A stretch of DNA of 64,000 bases, taken from positions 2,915,501-2,979,500 of the forward strand of contig NZ_CP108088.1 in the NCBI RefSeq assembly GCF_036192275.1, read 5' to 3'. Below, piece after piece: positions 31,716 to 42,148 of the stretch (its first letter is position 1; each line of letters opens with the position of its first letter). Origin of the DNA: Streptomyces sp. NBC_00250. GTDB lineage: Bacteria; Actinomycetota; Actinomycetes; Streptomycetales; Streptomycetaceae. The notes beneath the pieces were generated by a model. That model saw only the letters and a list, made by a program, of their open reading frames with translations. It was not told the DNA's origin and did not search any database. A program made the translations under genes and the position numbers.

Positions 31716-31741
31716 CCTGTGTCCCGCCCCTCTTCCGTCAC

Positions 31742-31815
31742 CACGTCTGTTCCGACGTACGTCCTGGCCGACGTCCGTCCTGTCGACGCCCGTCCTGCCG
31801 ACGTCTGTCCTGCTG
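31742..31815. repeat. Imperfect 15-bp tandem repeat between the two SseB-like genes
   Basis: Four adjacent units begin at 31754, 31770, 31785 and 31800 with the consensus GACGTCCGTCCTGCC, and a degraded unit precedes them at 31742. The period is 15-16 bp. It lies in the leader of the downstream SseB-like gene. It may be a protein-binding array or simple repeat expansion; it is far too short for a CRISPR. Confidence 0.6.
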
Positions 31816-31845
31816 TCGAGAAGTTCAGCTTAAACAGGCCACCGG

Positions 31846-32586
31846 TCACACGGCGGCGCGCTGGTAGAAGGGACGCACCCGCTCCAGCATCCAGTCGCCG
31901 ACCGGGTCCTGCGCCATGTCGAGCAGGATGAGGTTGACGGGCCAGGCGCACTCGACGCGGCCGAGGGCGCGGCCGAGGGCGTCGAGGGGCGCGTTGCGGT
32001 CGACTCCGTCCCAGCCGGCGAGCTGGACGCCGACGAAGAGGGCGGGTTCGGTGCCCTCGATGCTGGCGAGGGCGCGGCGGGCGGTGGTGACGACGCCGGT
32101 GGCCTCGAACTCGGCGGAGGCGGCGGCGAGGAAGTCGACGGGGTCGTCCTGCCAGTCGGGCTCGAAGAGACGGACGCGGCCGCCGCTGGCGGGGCCGTCG
32201 AGCGGGGTGCGGCCGACGCGGCACAGCTCCGCGACGGCCGGCGGGGGCAGCGGGACGCCGACGGTGCCGCCGGGGTTCACGGCGATGCCTAGCTGCGGGG
32301 GCAGGCCGCGGGCGAAGTCGCGGGCCGGCGCGACGGTGAACGACATGTGGTTGCCGACACAGGCGAGGAACTGCGCCTCGGAGCTGAAGACGGGGACGTA
32401 CGCCGCGCCGTCGATCTCCATGGTGGCGAGGTCGAGGTCGGTGCTGTCGGGTCCGCCGCCGTTGGGCAGCGGCACCCAGACCGGGCTGCGGCCGAGCACC
32501 TCGACCAGGCGGGCGCCCGCCGAGGGGTTGCCGAGGGAGGCGGCAAGGACCTCTTCGAGCTCATTGCCCGGCCACGTCACGTCCAC
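31846..32586 (-). CDS. SseB-family protein, second copy
   Basis: The 246-residue protein shares the SseB layout with its neighbour: VWVPLPNGGG near the N-terminus, YVPVFSSEAQFLACVGNHMS, QLGIAVNPGGTVGVPLPPPA in the first domain and ALFVGVQLAGWDGVDRNAPL in the second. It ends DWMLERVRPFYQRAAV, close to the NGRPFYDRE end of the first copy. The start is a GTG at 32586 with GGGAAACGGGA before it. The two genes are in tandem, separated by 130 bp with the repeat array. Confidence 0.75.
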   Translation of the reverse strand: MDVTWPGNELEEVLAASLGNPSAGARLVEVLGRSPVWVPLPNGGGPDSTDLDLATMEIDGAAYVPVFSSEAQFLACVGNHMSFTVAPARDFARGLPPQLGIAVNPGGTVGVPLPPPAVAELCRVGRTPLDGPASGGRVRLFEPDWQDDPVDFLAAASAEFEATGVVTTARRALASIEGTEPALFVGVQLAGWDGVDRNAPLDALGRALGRVECAWPVNLILLDMAQDPVGDWMLERVRPFYQRAAV

Positions 32587-32733
32587 GGTCCCGTTTCCCC
32601 TTCTCGCACGGCCTGCCGTACCGGCCGCCCCGGCAGCACCCTAACGCCGCCCCGGCACCGCCGTGGCCAAAAGGCAAGGGTACGAGCGCACGCCGGAGCG
32701 CCACCCGGGAGGTGCTCTCCTCGGGCGGTCCCG

Positions 32734-33396
32734 TCAGACGGCCTCGCGGAAGCCGATCTTCCGCAGGAGGTCCGCCGCGTCCCGGTCGAGCAGGGTCACG
32801 GAGGCGCAGCCGTGCGGCAGGCGGCCGGACTCGGCGGCCCGGACGAGCCGGCCGACGGCCCGCCGGTGCCGGGCGAAGGCGTAGGAGGAGACGCCCCGGC
32901 CGCGGGTGCGCTGGCCCTGGCGGGCGGTCCGGGGGGTGACGTCGAGGAGGATCAGGTGCAGGGCCCGGCCGCGTCGGCGGGCCTCCCGGGCGAGCCAGCC
33001 GCGCACCCAGGACTGGGTGCCGCAGTCGTGCACGATCACCCCGGCGCCGGAGCGCAGGGCGCGCCGGAGGCGGGCGTAGTGGGCGAGCCGGACCAGGGGC
33101 CGGTAGAGGGCGTACGGCAGGAGGCGGGGCATGCGGGCCTCCCAGTGCTCGCGGGTGTCCTGGGAGTCGATGCCGCCGCCCTCGGCGGCGCGCTTCATGA
33201 GGGTGGACTTGCCGCTGCCGGGCAGCCCGGAGACGACCACCAGGTCGCCGGCGGCGAAGGTGAGGGCGCGGGGGCCGCGGCCGCCGCGCTCGCGCAGGTC
33301 GCGCAGGAGCCGCCCGCGGCCACGTGTGCGGGCGCGGGCTCGCTGGGACGGTATGCCGGTACTCGACGCGTATGCGCCGGTGTGCTGGATCCTCAT
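32734..33396 (-). CDS. P-loop (AAA/ATP-binding kinase-like) protein
   Basis: The 220-residue protein has a basic N-terminus and a P-loop GLPGSGKST (residues 57-65) on strand LTFAAGDLVVVS. It continues with SQDTREHWEARMPRLLPYAL, GAGVIVHDCGTQSWVRGWLA and LHLILLDVTPRTARQGQRTRG. This resembles polynucleotide-kinase-like or zeta-toxin-like small ATPases found in Streptomyces. The Asp of VIVHDCGT may serve as catalytic base. The ATG at 33396 has GGGGAGAAG in front. It is divergent from the glycine-cleavage operon. The phosphorylated substrate is unknown. Confidence 0.8.
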   Translation of the reverse strand: MRIQHTGAYASSTGIPSQRARARTRGRGRLLRDLRERGGRGPRALTFAAGDLVVVSGLPGSGKSTLMKRAAEGGGIDSQDTREHWEARMPRLLPYALYRPLVRLAHYARLRRALRSGAGVIVHDCGTQSWVRGWLAREARRRGRALHLILLDVTPRTARQGQRTRGRGVSSYAFARHRRAVGRLVRAAESGRLPHGCASVTLLDRDAADLLRKIGFREAV

Positions 33397-33498
33397 CGCT
33401 TCTCCCCCTGCCGGGCCTGGGAAGACCCTTGCCCACAAAGTGTAAAGAAACGGTAATGGGACACAAGCGATGTGCCCCGTCGAGCTCGCGTGCAATGA

Positions 33499-33519
33499 TG
33501 TGCGCGCCAGGCGCGCACA
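33499..33519. promoter_or_regulatory. Perfect 10-1-10 palindrome upstream of the glycine riboswitch
   Basis: Arms 33499-33508 (TGTGCGCGCC) and 33510-33519 are perfectly complementary around a single A. It lies in the divergent promoter region between the P-loop ATPase gene and gcvT, just before the riboswitch, and looks like an operator for a dimeric regulator. Confidence 0.5.
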
Positions 33520-33555
33520 GTCGCCACACAATCGCATACCGGCCGCTCGAATCCG

Positions 33556-33757
33556 CGCGGGAGAGTTCCGGACCGCACGTCGTGTCCGGACGCCGAAGGA
33601 GCAAGACCCTCCCTTGAATCTCTCAGGCCCCGTACCGCGCGGATGAGGCAGATCTGAAAAGCGGGACACCCTGCCGTGTCCCCACCCAAGGTGCAAGCCG
33701 ATCTCTCGGTGACGAGATGCTCTCGGTGAACCTCTCAGGTTCCATGACAGATGGGGA
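33556..33757 (+). promoter_or_regulatory. Tandem glycine riboswitch
   Basis: Two aptamer-like segments precede gcvT. The first has GGGAGAG (about 33559), GCCGAAGGAGCAA (33592-33604) and TCTCTCAGGC (about 33619-33628). The second has CACCCAAGGTGCAAGCC (33683-33699), CCTCTCAGG (33731-33739) and GACAGATGGGGA (33746-33757). These are the conserved core strings of glycine aptamers, and the linked pair matches the usual cooperative arrangement. The RNA should sense glycine and switch on the downstream gcvT-gcvH-glyA genes when glycine is abundant. The remaining bases to 33820 form the expression platform and ribosome site. Confidence 0.88.
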
Positions 33758-33820
33758 GGACGTCCTCGCCCGTCATGTGTTTCGTCACCGATCACGCCCT
33801 TGGGACCCGGGAGCCACCCC

Positions 33821-34945
33821 ATGAGCACTGCCCCCCGTCTGACCGCCCTCGACGCGACTCACCGTTCGCTGGGCGCGACCATGACCGACTTCGCCGGCTG
33901 GGACATGCCGCTCCGGTACGGCAGCGAGCGGGACGAGCACATCGCCGTCCGCACCAAGGCGGGTCTCTTCGACCTCTCCCACATGGGTGAGATCACCGTC
34001 ACCGGTCCGCAGGCCGTCGAACTCCTCGACCACGCCCTCGTCGGCAACATCTCCACGGTGGGCGTCGGCCGGGCCCGCTACACGATGATCTGCCAGGAGG
34101 ACGGCGGCATCCTCGACGACCTGATCGTCTACCGCCTCGGCGAGACGGAGTACATGGTCGTCGCCAACGCCTCCAACGCGCAGATCGTCCTGGACGCGCT
34201 GACCGAGCGCGCGGCCGGCTTCGACGCCGAGGTGCGCGACGACCGTGACGCGTACGCCCTGATCGCCGTCCAGGGCCCGGAGTCCCCCGGCATCCTGAAG
34301 TCGCTCACCGACGCCGACCTGGACGGTCTGAAGTACTACGCCGGCCTGCCCGGCACGGTCGCGGGCGTGCCCGCGCTGATCGCCCGTACCGGCTACACCG
34401 GCGAGGACGGCTTCGAGCTGTTCCTGAAGCCCGAGCACGCCGAGGGCGTCTGGAAGGCGCTGACCGAGGCGGGCGCCCCGGTCGGTCTGATCCCCTGCGG
34501 TCTGTCCTGCCGTGACACGCTCCGCCTGGAGGCGGGCATGCCGCTCTACGGCCACGAGCTGACCACCGCGCTCACCCCCTTCGACGCCGGTCTCGGCCGG
34601 GTCGTGAAGTTCGAGAAGACGACCAACGAGGGCCGCTTCGTCGGCCGCGAGGCGCTGGAGAAGGCCGCCGAGCGCGCCGAGACCGCCCCGCCGCGCAAGC
34701 TCGTCGGCCTGATCGCCGAGGGCCGCCGGGTCCCGCGCGCCGGCTTCTCCGTCGTCAAGGACGGCGTGGTGATCGGCGAGGTCACCTCCGGTGCCCCGTC
34801 CCCGACCCTCGGAAAGCCGATCGCGATCGCGTACGTGGACGCGGCGCACGCCGAGCCCGGCACCCAGGGTGTAGGTGTGGACATCCGCGGCACCCACGAG
34901 GCGTACGAGGTCGTGGCGCTGCCGTTCTACAAGCGCCAGAAGTGA
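33821..34945 (+). CDS. gcvT: Glycine cleavage system T protein (aminomethyltransferase)
   Basis: The 374-residue cytoplasmic enzyme releases ammonia from the aminomethyl-lipoyl H protein and transfers the one-carbon unit to tetrahydrofolate. It carries [31 protein letters not shown], the folate site Asp in [17 protein letters not shown], and LPFYKRQK at the end. The ATG at 33821 follows the riboswitch; the frame also opens slightly upstream at 33800 without a better ribosome site. It leads an operon with gcvH (77 bp gap) and glyA (32 bp gap). The decarboxylase gene gcvP is not in this window. Confidence 0.96.
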   Translation: MSTAPRLTALDATHRSLGATMTDFAGWDMPLRYGSERDEHIAVRTKAGLFDLSHMGEITVTGPQAVELLDHALVGNISTVGVGRARYTMICQEDGGILDDLIVYRLGETEYMVVANASNAQIVLDALTERAAGFDAEVRDDRDAYALIAVQGPESPGILKSLTDADLDGLKYYAGLPGTVAGVPALIARTGYTGEDGFELFLKPEHAEGVWKALTEAGAPVGLIPCGLSCRDTLRLEAGMPLYGHELTTALTPFDAGLGRVVKFEKTTNEGRFVGREALEKAAERAETAPPRKLVGLIAEGRRVPRAGFSVVKDGVVIGEVTSGAPSPTLGKPIAIAYVDAAHAEPGTQGVGVDIRGTHEAYEVVALPFYKRQK

Positions 34946-35022
34946 CGCATCCGTCTCACTTCGCGTCTCACCCCGCAAGACCCACGTTCATCAGCACTCA
35001 CCCAATCCTGGAGAATCAGGCC

Positions 35023-35400
35023 ATGAGCAACCCCCAGCAGCTGCGCTACACCAAGGAGCACGAGTGGCTGTCGGACGCCGAGGAGGGCGTCTCGACCGTC
35101 GGCATCACGGAGTTCGCCGCCAACGCGCTCGGTGACGTCGTCTACGCCCAGCTCCCCGAGGTCGGCTCCACGGTCACCGCGGGTGAGACCTGCGGCGAGC
35201 TGGAGTCGACGAAGTCCGTGAGCGACCTGTACTCCCCCGTCACGGGCGAGGTCGTCGCCGCCAACCAGGACGTGGTGGACGACCCGTCGCTGGTGAACAC
35301 GGCTCCGTTCGAGGGTGGCTGGCTGTTCAAGGTGCGCGTCACGGGTGAGCCGGACGAGCTGCTCTCCGCCGACGAGTACACCGCGTTCTCCGGGAACTGA
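35023..35400 (+). CDS. gcvH: Glycine cleavage system H protein
   Basis: The 125-residue lipoyl carrier shuttles the aminomethyl group between the P, T and L proteins. The lipoylated lysine is Lys64 in [17 protein letters not shown], and the N-terminus reads [11 protein letters not shown] as in the family. The ATG at 35023 is preceded by CTGGAGAATCAGG. It is co-transcribed with gcvT and glyA. Confidence 0.97.
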   Translation: MSNPQQLRYTKEHEWLSDAEEGVSTVGITEFAANALGDVVYAQLPEVGSTVTAGETCGELESTKSVSDLYSPVTGEVVAANQDVVDDPSLVNTAPFEGGWLFKVRVTGEPDELLSADEYTAFSGN

Positions 35401-35432
35401 GACCGGGCCCGAGACCCCTTAGGGATCGATTC

Positions 35433-36698
35433 ATGTCGCTTCTGAACACTCCCCTCCACGAGCTGGACCCCGACGTCGCCGCCGCCGTCGACGCCGAGCT
35501 CCGCCGCCAGCAGTCCACCCTCGAGATGATCGCCTCGGAGAACTTCGCTCCGGTCGCCGTCATGGAGGCGCAGGGCTCCGTCCTCACCAACAAGTACGCC
35601 GAGGGCTACCCGGGCCGCCGCTACTACGGTGGCTGCGAGCACGTCGACGTCGCCGAGCAGATCGCGATCGACCGGATCAAGGACCTGTTCGGCGCCGAGT
35701 ACGCCAACGTCCAGCCGCACTCCGGCGCCTCCGCGAACCAGGCCGCCCTCTTCGCGATCGCCCAGCCCGGCGACACGATCCTGGGTCTGGACCTGGCGCA
35801 CGGCGGTCACCTCACCCACGGCATGCGCCTGAACTTCTCGGGCAAGCAGTTCAACGTGGTCGCGTACCACGTGGACGAAGCCGGTCTGGTCGACATGGCC
35901 GAGGTCGAGCGCCTCGCCAAGGAGCACCGCCCGAAGGTGATCATCGCGGGCTGGTCCGCCTACCCGCGCCAGCTGGACTTCGCCGAGTTCCGCCGGATCG
36001 CCGACGAGGTCGAGGCGTTCCTGTGGGTCGACATGGCCCACTTCGCGGGTCTGGTCGCGGCCGGTCTGCACCCGAACCCGGTCGAGTACGCGGACGTGGT
36101 GACCTCCACCACGCACAAGACGCTCGGCGGCCCCCGCGGCGGCATCATCCTGGCGAAGAAGGAGTTCGCGAAGAAGCTGAACTCCTCGGTCTTCCCCGGC
36201 TTCCAGGGCGGCCCGCTGGAGCACGTGATCGCGGCCAAGGCCGTCTCCTTCAAGGTCGCGGCCTCGGAGGAGTTCAAGGAGCGCCAGCAGCGCACCCTGG
36301 ACGGTGCCCGCATCATCGCCGAGCGCCTGGTCCAGGACGACGTCACCGCCCACGGTGTCTCGGTCCTGTCCGGCGGTACGGACGTGCACCTGCTCCTCGT
36401 CGACCTGCGCGACAGCGAGCTGGACGGCCAGCAGGCCGAGGACCGTCTCCACGAGGTCGGCATCACGGTCAACCGGAACGCCGTTCCGAACGACCCGCGC
36501 CCGCCGATGGTCACCTCGGGTCTGCGCATCGGTACCCCGGCGCTCGCCACCCGCGGTTTCCAGGCCGAGGACTTCACCGAGGTCGCCGACATCATCGCGG
36601 AGACCCTGAAGCCCGGCTTCGACGCCGAGAAGGCCGAATCGCTGAAGGCCCGGGTGACGGCGCTCGCCGACAAGCACCCGCTGTACCCCGGCCTGTAG
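35433..36698 (+). CDS. glyA: Serine hydroxymethyltransferase
   Basis: The 421-residue PLP enzyme interconverts serine and glycine with tetrahydrofolate. Motifs include [49 protein letters not shown] and the PLP lysine Lys229 in [16 protein letters not shown]. It shares the glycine-responsive transcript with gcvT and gcvH, so rising glycine favours both glycine cleavage and serine formation. Confidence 0.97.
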   Translation: MSLLNTPLHELDPDVAAAVDAELRRQQSTLEMIASENFAPVAVMEAQGSVLTNKYAEGYPGRRYYGGCEHVDVAEQIAIDRIKDLFGAEYANVQPHSGASANQAALFAIAQPGDTILGLDLAHGGHLTHGMRLNFSGKQFNVVAYHVDEAGLVDMAEVERLAKEHRPKVIIAGWSAYPRQLDFAEFRRIADEVEAFLWVDMAHFAGLVAAGLHPNPVEYADVVTSTTHKTLGGPRGGIILAKKEFAKKLNSSVFPGFQGGPLEHVIAAKAVSFKVAASEEFKERQQRTLDGARIIAERLVQDDVTAHGVSVLSGGTDVHLLLVDLRDSELDGQQAEDRLHEVGITVNRNAVPNDPRPPMVTSGLRIGTPALATRGFQAEDFTEVADIIAETLKPGFDAEKAESLKARVTALADKHPLYPGL

Positions 36699-36731
36699 TA
36701 ATTTCGTACCCTTTCGTTCGTACGGACCTTC

Positions 36732-36769
36732 GGGGCACCGCGCACACTGGACAGTGAGCGCGGTGCCCC
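36732..36769 (+). terminator. Terminator of the gcvT-gcvH-glyA operon
   Basis: A 12-bp stem (36732-36743 with 36758-36769) continues, after an A/A mismatch, into a 5-bp inner stem (36745-36749 with 36752-36756). It lies 34 bp past the glyA stop. Confidence 0.9.
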
Positions 36770-36868
36770 ACCCCATGTCCCCGCGCCGTACCGCACGCCC
36801 TTCTTCTCCGCGCTTTTCTGCTCCACCCCGGCAGACAACGGCGTCTAGCCCCCACAAGGAGTCCTCCC

Positions 36869-38239
<1,371 letters not shown>

Positions 38240-38254
38240 ATCGGTTGTTCACGT

Positions 38255-38300
38255 GAAAGGCCCGTGCCGGCCGGCGAGCGCCGTCCGGCACGGGCCTTTC
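38255..38300. terminator. Bidirectional terminator between sdaA and the small secreted protein gene
   Basis: A perfect 16-bp stem (38255-38270 with 38285-38300) separates two convergent genes, with AAA and TTT tracts at its ends. Confidence 0.9.
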
Positions 38301-38302
38301 GG

Positions 38303-38545
38303 TCAGTAGCGCACCCAGAGGACGATCACGTCCGGGCGGGTCGAGGTGAAGGGCTCGCAGAAGAAGATCGGGCCCCAGATCTGGTAGCCGGCCTGACCGG
38401 CGGCCTGGCATTCGGCGTACGAGGCGTGGTGGCTGCGGGCGTAGAAGCCGGGGCCGGGTGCGGCCTCGGCGGTGCCGGCGGTGCCGAGCGCGAGGGCCCC
38501 GGCGGTGGCGGCGGTGGCGAGGGCGGCTGCTGTGCGGCGGTACAT
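38303..38545 (-). CDS. Small secreted protein
   Basis: The 80-residue product has a basic N-terminus (MYRRTAAALA), a hydrophobic core and a likely signal-peptidase site after GTAEA. The mature part of about 50 residues (starting APGPGFYARSHHASYAECQA) contains two Cys that could form one disulfide and ends FEFTS-like aromatic/acidic residues before DVIVLWVRY. A strong AGGAGG lies 7 bp before the ATG at 38545, which fixes the start. I do not recognise a function. Small Cys-pair secreted proteins of this kind are common in Streptomyces. Confidence 0.8.
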   Translation of the reverse strand: MYRRTAAALATAATAGALALGTAGTAEAAPGPGFYARSHHASYAECQAAGQAGYQIWGPIFFCEPFTSTRPDVIVLWVRY

Positions 38546-38705
38546 GGCATGTCCTCCTGAAAACGCCGGGATGCCCCGGCGGAGTGCGTGACGATGCGAT
38601 GTGGTGCGGTACGTACCGGCTGCGCAGCCGGGGACGAACGTACCGTCGCGGACAGAGCCACACAATAGGTCTAGGCCAATGCGTCAGGTCTCGTCGGCGT
38701 GACCG

Positions 38706-40034
38706 TCACGCCGGGGTCGGCACCACGCTCCGGCCGGTTTCGTGGGCGTAGAGCATCGCCCGGTCACGAAGGGACGCGTGGACCGCCATGCGGGCGTCGC
38801 GGCGGCGCTGGGCCGGGCCGTCGGGGAGGTGGAGGATGCCCGCGTTGCCCCGGGAGCCGCGCTGGATCTCGGCCGTGCGGGGGATCCGCAGCGCCTGGTA
38901 GCGGTCGAGCCGGGCCGCGGTCGTCGACGGCGCCGGGTCGGCCAGGCAGGCCGCCAGGTCCATCGCGTCCTCGACCGCCTGGTTCGCGCCCTGCGCCATG
39001 AACGGCAGCATCGGGTGCGCCGCGTCACCGAGCAGGGTCAGCCGACGCGAGGACCACACGTCCAGCGGCGGGCGGTCGTGCAGCGCCCACTGGAGGGTCG
39101 TCTCCACCGCGCCCACGACGTCCGCGACCAGACCGGTCCAGCCGCCGAAGACCCGCCGCAGCGCCTCCGGGTCGCCCGGCGTCGACCAGGACTCGCCCGG
39201 GGACTGCGCCATCGGCACCGTCGCCGCGAAGCTCAGGTACTCCCCCGCCGCGACCGGGTAGCACACGAAGTGCCCGCCCGGGCCGAGCCAGAGGCGCACC
39301 AGAGGCGCGCGGGCCGCGTCCGGGAGCCGGTCCACCGGCACCAGGCCCCGATAGATGCCGAGCCCCGAGAACTCGGGCTCGTCGCGCCGGAAGGCCTCGC
39401 GGACCGTGGAGTGGATGCCGTCGGCGCCCACCACCAGCTCCGCCCCGCGGACGGTTCCGTCCTCGAAGGTCAGCCGTACGCCGTCACCCGGCTCCGCCGG
39501 CTCCGTCTCCCGGGCCTCGCCGAGGCGCTCGCCCAGCTTGAGGCTGCCGTCGTCGACGAGCGTGAGGAGCGCGTCGTGGAGATGCGCCCGGTGCACCGCG
39601 TAGTAAGGGGCCCCGAACATCCGCTCGCACTCCGCGCCCAGCGGCGTCCGGGCGATCGGCCGCCCGCTCCAGCCCCGTACCTCCATGGCCTCGATCGCCA
39701 CCGCCCGCTCGCGCAGGGCCGGGCCGAGGCCGAGCCGTAGCAGCGGCCTGACCGCGTTGGGCGAGAGCTGGACCCCCGCCCCCACCTCCGCGAGCCGCCG
39801 CGTCTGTTCGTACACCGTGTACGGAATGCCCATGGAGGAGAGCGCACCGGCCAGCGTCAGACCGCCGATGCCGGCGCCGACCACCGAGACGTGCGGCCGC
39901 TCCTCCGCTCCCCACTCGTCCAGATCCCCGAACCGCACCTTTGAGACCGCCTTCCGCGTCGCTGCTGTGTCGGCACCGTCGGCGTCGCCGGCCGCGGTCT
40001 CCCGCAGCCCGGCCGTCCGCCGCACCCCGAGCAT
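38706..40034 (-). CDS. FAD-dependent aromatic-ring monooxygenase-type oxidoreductase
   Basis: The 442-residue flavoprotein has the GxGxxG motif (VSVVGAGIGGLTLAGALSSM), the DG motif LVVGADGIHSTVREAF and the FAD-phosphate motif RLTLLGDAAHPMLPFMAQG, all typical of the salicylate/hydroxybenzoate hydroxylase group. Substrates are usually aromatic acids. The ATG at 40034 was chosen; the frame also has a TTG at 40058. Its neighbours are a secreted protein gene and, divergently, an ABC exporter. It is 2 kb outside the RiPP/AHBA cluster boundary I propose, so a tailoring role on an aminohydroxybenzoate is possible but unsupported. Confidence 0.85.
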   Translation of the reverse strand: MLGVRRTAGLRETAAGDADGADTAATRKAVSKVRFGDLDEWGAEERPHVSVVGAGIGGLTLAGALSSMGIPYTVYEQTRRLAEVGAGVQLSPNAVRPLLRLGLGPALRERAVAIEAMEVRGWSGRPIARTPLGAECERMFGAPYYAVHRAHLHDALLTLVDDGSLKLGERLGEARETEPAEPGDGVRLTFEDGTVRGAELVVGADGIHSTVREAFRRDEPEFSGLGIYRGLVPVDRLPDAARAPLVRLWLGPGGHFVCYPVAAGEYLSFAATVPMAQSPGESWSTPGDPEALRRVFGGWTGLVADVVGAVETTLQWALHDRPPLDVWSSRRLTLLGDAAHPMLPFMAQGANQAVEDAMDLAACLADPAPSTTAARLDRYQALRIPRTAEIQRGSRGNAGILHLPDGPAQRRRDARMAVHASLRDRAMLYAHETGRSVVPTPA

Positions 40035-40248
40035 GGGCGGCCCACCGGCCCCGGGCAACGCGGGTCACGCCCCCCTCTGACAACTGTCGCGGCTTCCATG
40101 ACGTCCGTCACCGCCGCCCCCGCGCGCCCGCTCCGGGCCGGTCCCCCGCACCTAACGTCGAGGCGGCGCCCGGGAGTCCGACCGCGGGCGACGACCCCAC
40201 GACACCCCAGACCGGGAGGCACACAGTGACACGAGCCGAGGGACCGCG

Positions 40249-41238
40249 GTGACCGCCGCGGTGGCCGTGGAAGGCCTGCAGAAGCGGTACGGCGACCACG
40301 AGGCCGTGCGAGGCGTCGACTTCAGCGTCGCGGAGGGCGAGATCTTCGCCCTGCTCGGGCCGAACGGCGCCGGCAAGACCACCACCCTGGAGATCCTCGA
40401 AGGCTTCCGGGAGCGCGACGGCGGGCGGGTCGAGGTCCTCGGCCGCGACCCCGGCGTCAAGGCCGACGGCCACTGGCTGCGCGGCCAGGTCGGCCTCGTC
40501 CTCCAGGACATCGCCGTGGAGCCCTATCTGTCGGTACGGGAGACCGTGGCCCGCAACGCCGGGTACTACCCGGACCCGCGGAACGTCGACGAACTGCTCG
40601 ACCTCGTCGGCCTGGACGAGAAGAAGGGCGCCAAGGTCAAGGACCTGTCCGGCGGCCAGAAGCGCCGGCTCGACCTGGCGCTCGGCGTCGTCGGCCGGCC
40701 CAAGCTGCTGTTCCTGGACGAGCCGACCACCGGCTTCGACCCGAACGCGCGCCGCGGCGCCTGGGACGTGGTGCGCAGTCTGCGCGACGACGGCACCACC
40801 ATCGTCCTCACCACCCACTACATGGACGAGGCACAGGCCCTGGCCGACTCGGTCGTGGTCATCGCCGAGGGCCGGATCGTCGCCTCGGGCACCCCGGACA
40901 CGCTGGGCGGCCGCGACAGCGCCCAGACCCGGATCCGCTTCGCGCTGCCGACGGGCGCCGCGCTCGCCGACGTACCCCTGTCGGTGAGCGATGTGGAGGA
41001 CGGCCTGGTGACGGCCGAGACGACCGAGCCGACGGCCGCGCTGCACCGGCTGACCGGCTGGGCCCTCGACCGGGGCACGCCGCTGGACCGGCTGACCGTC
41101 GAGCAGCCCACGCTCGAGGACGTCTATCTCAGCCTGACCAGCGAGTACGTACAGCAGGAAGCCTCCTCGCCGTCGTCCGCACGGGAGCGCAAGGCACCCG
41201 CCGGACGAGGGCGCCGACCCGGACGGAGCCGCTCATGA
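40249..41238 (+). CDS. ABC exporter ATP-binding protein (DrrA type)
   Basis: The 329-residue ATPase has Walker A GPNGAGKTTT (residues 37-46), signature LSGGQKRRLDLALG, Walker B LLFLDEPTTGFD and switch His in LTTHYMDEAQ. The C-terminal region QPTLEDVYLSLTSEYVQQE is typical of drug-exporter DrrA-like ATPases. A Lys/Arg-rich tail follows. The GTG at 40249 follows GAGGGACC. The next gene starts within its stop region (4-bp overlap), so the two form a coupled pair. Confidence 0.92.
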   Translation: MTAAVAVEGLQKRYGDHEAVRGVDFSVAEGEIFALLGPNGAGKTTTLEILEGFRERDGGRVEVLGRDPGVKADGHWLRGQVGLVLQDIAVEPYLSVRETVARNAGYYPDPRNVDELLDLVGLDEKKGAKVKDLSGGQKRRLDLALGVVGRPKLLFLDEPTTGFDPNARRGAWDVVRSLRDDGTTIVLTTHYMDEAQALADSVVVIAEGRIVASGTPDTLGGRDSAQTRIRFALPTGAALADVPLSVSDVEDGLVTAETTEPTAALHRLTGWALDRGTPLDRLTVEQPTLEDVYLSLTSEYVQQEASSPSSARERKAPAGRGRRPGRSRS

Positions 41239-42068
41239 CCACCCTGATCCCCCCGACCACCGAGACCGCCCCGGCGGCCTCGGCCAAGCGCGGCGCGGAC
41301 GTTCCGCGCGCGCGGAATCCGCTGGCCCTGCTGGGTCATCAGATCCGTTACGAGCAGCTGTCGTTCTGGCGCAACCCGCAGTCGATGGTGTTCACCTTCG
41401 TCCTGCCGATCGTCATCATCGGCATCTTCGGCGCCGTCTTCAGCGGCAGCGAGGGCCAGGACTTCTTCTTCGGCCTGACCGGCATGCAGTACTACACGCC
41501 GGTGATCGCCGCCGTGTCCGTACTCGGCGCCTGCTACGGCCAGTTGGCGATCGTGCTCGCGATGCGTCGGCAGACCGGGGTCCTCAAGCGGCTGCACGCC
41601 ACACCGCTGCCCGCCTGGGTCTACTTCGCCGGTCTGCTCGTGCACTGCGTCGTCGTCAGCATCGTGGACGTCGCCCTCGTCTTCGGCATCGGCGCGCTCT
41701 ACGGCGTCGACCTGCCCACCCACTGGGGCGCGGTCCTGCTGACCCTGGTGCTCGGCGCGGCCAGCTTCTGCGCGCTCGGCGTCGGCGTGGCCTCGCTGAT
41801 CAAGAACTCCGAGGCGGCCCCGGCCGTCGTGCAGTTCATCCAGTTCCCGCTGGTCTTCATCTCCGGCAGCTACTTCCCGATCCACGCGGAGCTGCTCAAC
41901 ACCATCGCGGGCCTGCTGCCCGTGAAGCCGTTCAACGACGCGATGCTGGCGCTCTTCACCCAGGACGCCGGCTTCCAGTGGCGGGACCTCGCGGTCCTCG
42001 CCGCCTGGGGTGTCATCGGCGCCCTGATCGCCGTCCGTTCCTTCCGCTGGGACCCGCGCCCCGAGTGA
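41235..42068 (+). CDS. ABC exporter permease (DrrB / ABC-2 type)
   Basis: The 277-residue protein has six membrane helices, starting LGHQIRYEQLSFWRNPQSMV and FVLPIVIIGIFGAVFSG, with the ABC-2 signature region FIQFPLVFISGSYFPIHAEL. It forms an exporter with the preceding ATPase for lipids or hydrophobic compounds. A terminator at 42089 separates it from the convergent biosynthetic cluster. The cluster has no transporter of its own, so this pair is the nearest export candidate. Confidence 0.92.
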   Translation: MTTLIPPTTETAPAASAKRGADVPRARNPLALLGHQIRYEQLSFWRNPQSMVFTFVLPIVIIGIFGAVFSGSEGQDFFFGLTGMQYYTPVIAAVSVLGACYGQLAIVLAMRRQTGVLKRLHATPLPAWVYFAGLLVHCVVVSIVDVALVFGIGALYGVDLPTHWGAVLLTLVLGAASFCALGVGVASLIKNSEAAPAVVQFIQFPLVFISGSYFPIHAELLNTIAGLLPVKPFNDAMLALFTQDAGFQWRDLAVLAAWGVIGALIAVRSFRWDPRPE

Positions 42069-42088
42069 CAGCCGGGAGCGCACCACGA

Positions 42089-42120
42089 AAAGGCCCGACC
42101 GGGAAACCGGCCGGGCCTTT
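42089..42120. terminator. Terminator between the ABC exporter and the RiPP cluster
   Basis: A 14-bp stem (42089-42102 with 42107-42120, one A/C mismatch) with a GAAA loop and flanking A and T runs lies between the convergent permease and elimination-protein genes. Confidence 0.88.
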
Positions 42121-42148
42121 CGCGATCCCCGTGGGGGGGAGCTCGGGG

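Noticed and set aside
31742..31815. CRISPR array
   Set aside because: Units are about 15 bp, adjacent and without spacers, and no cas gene is present.
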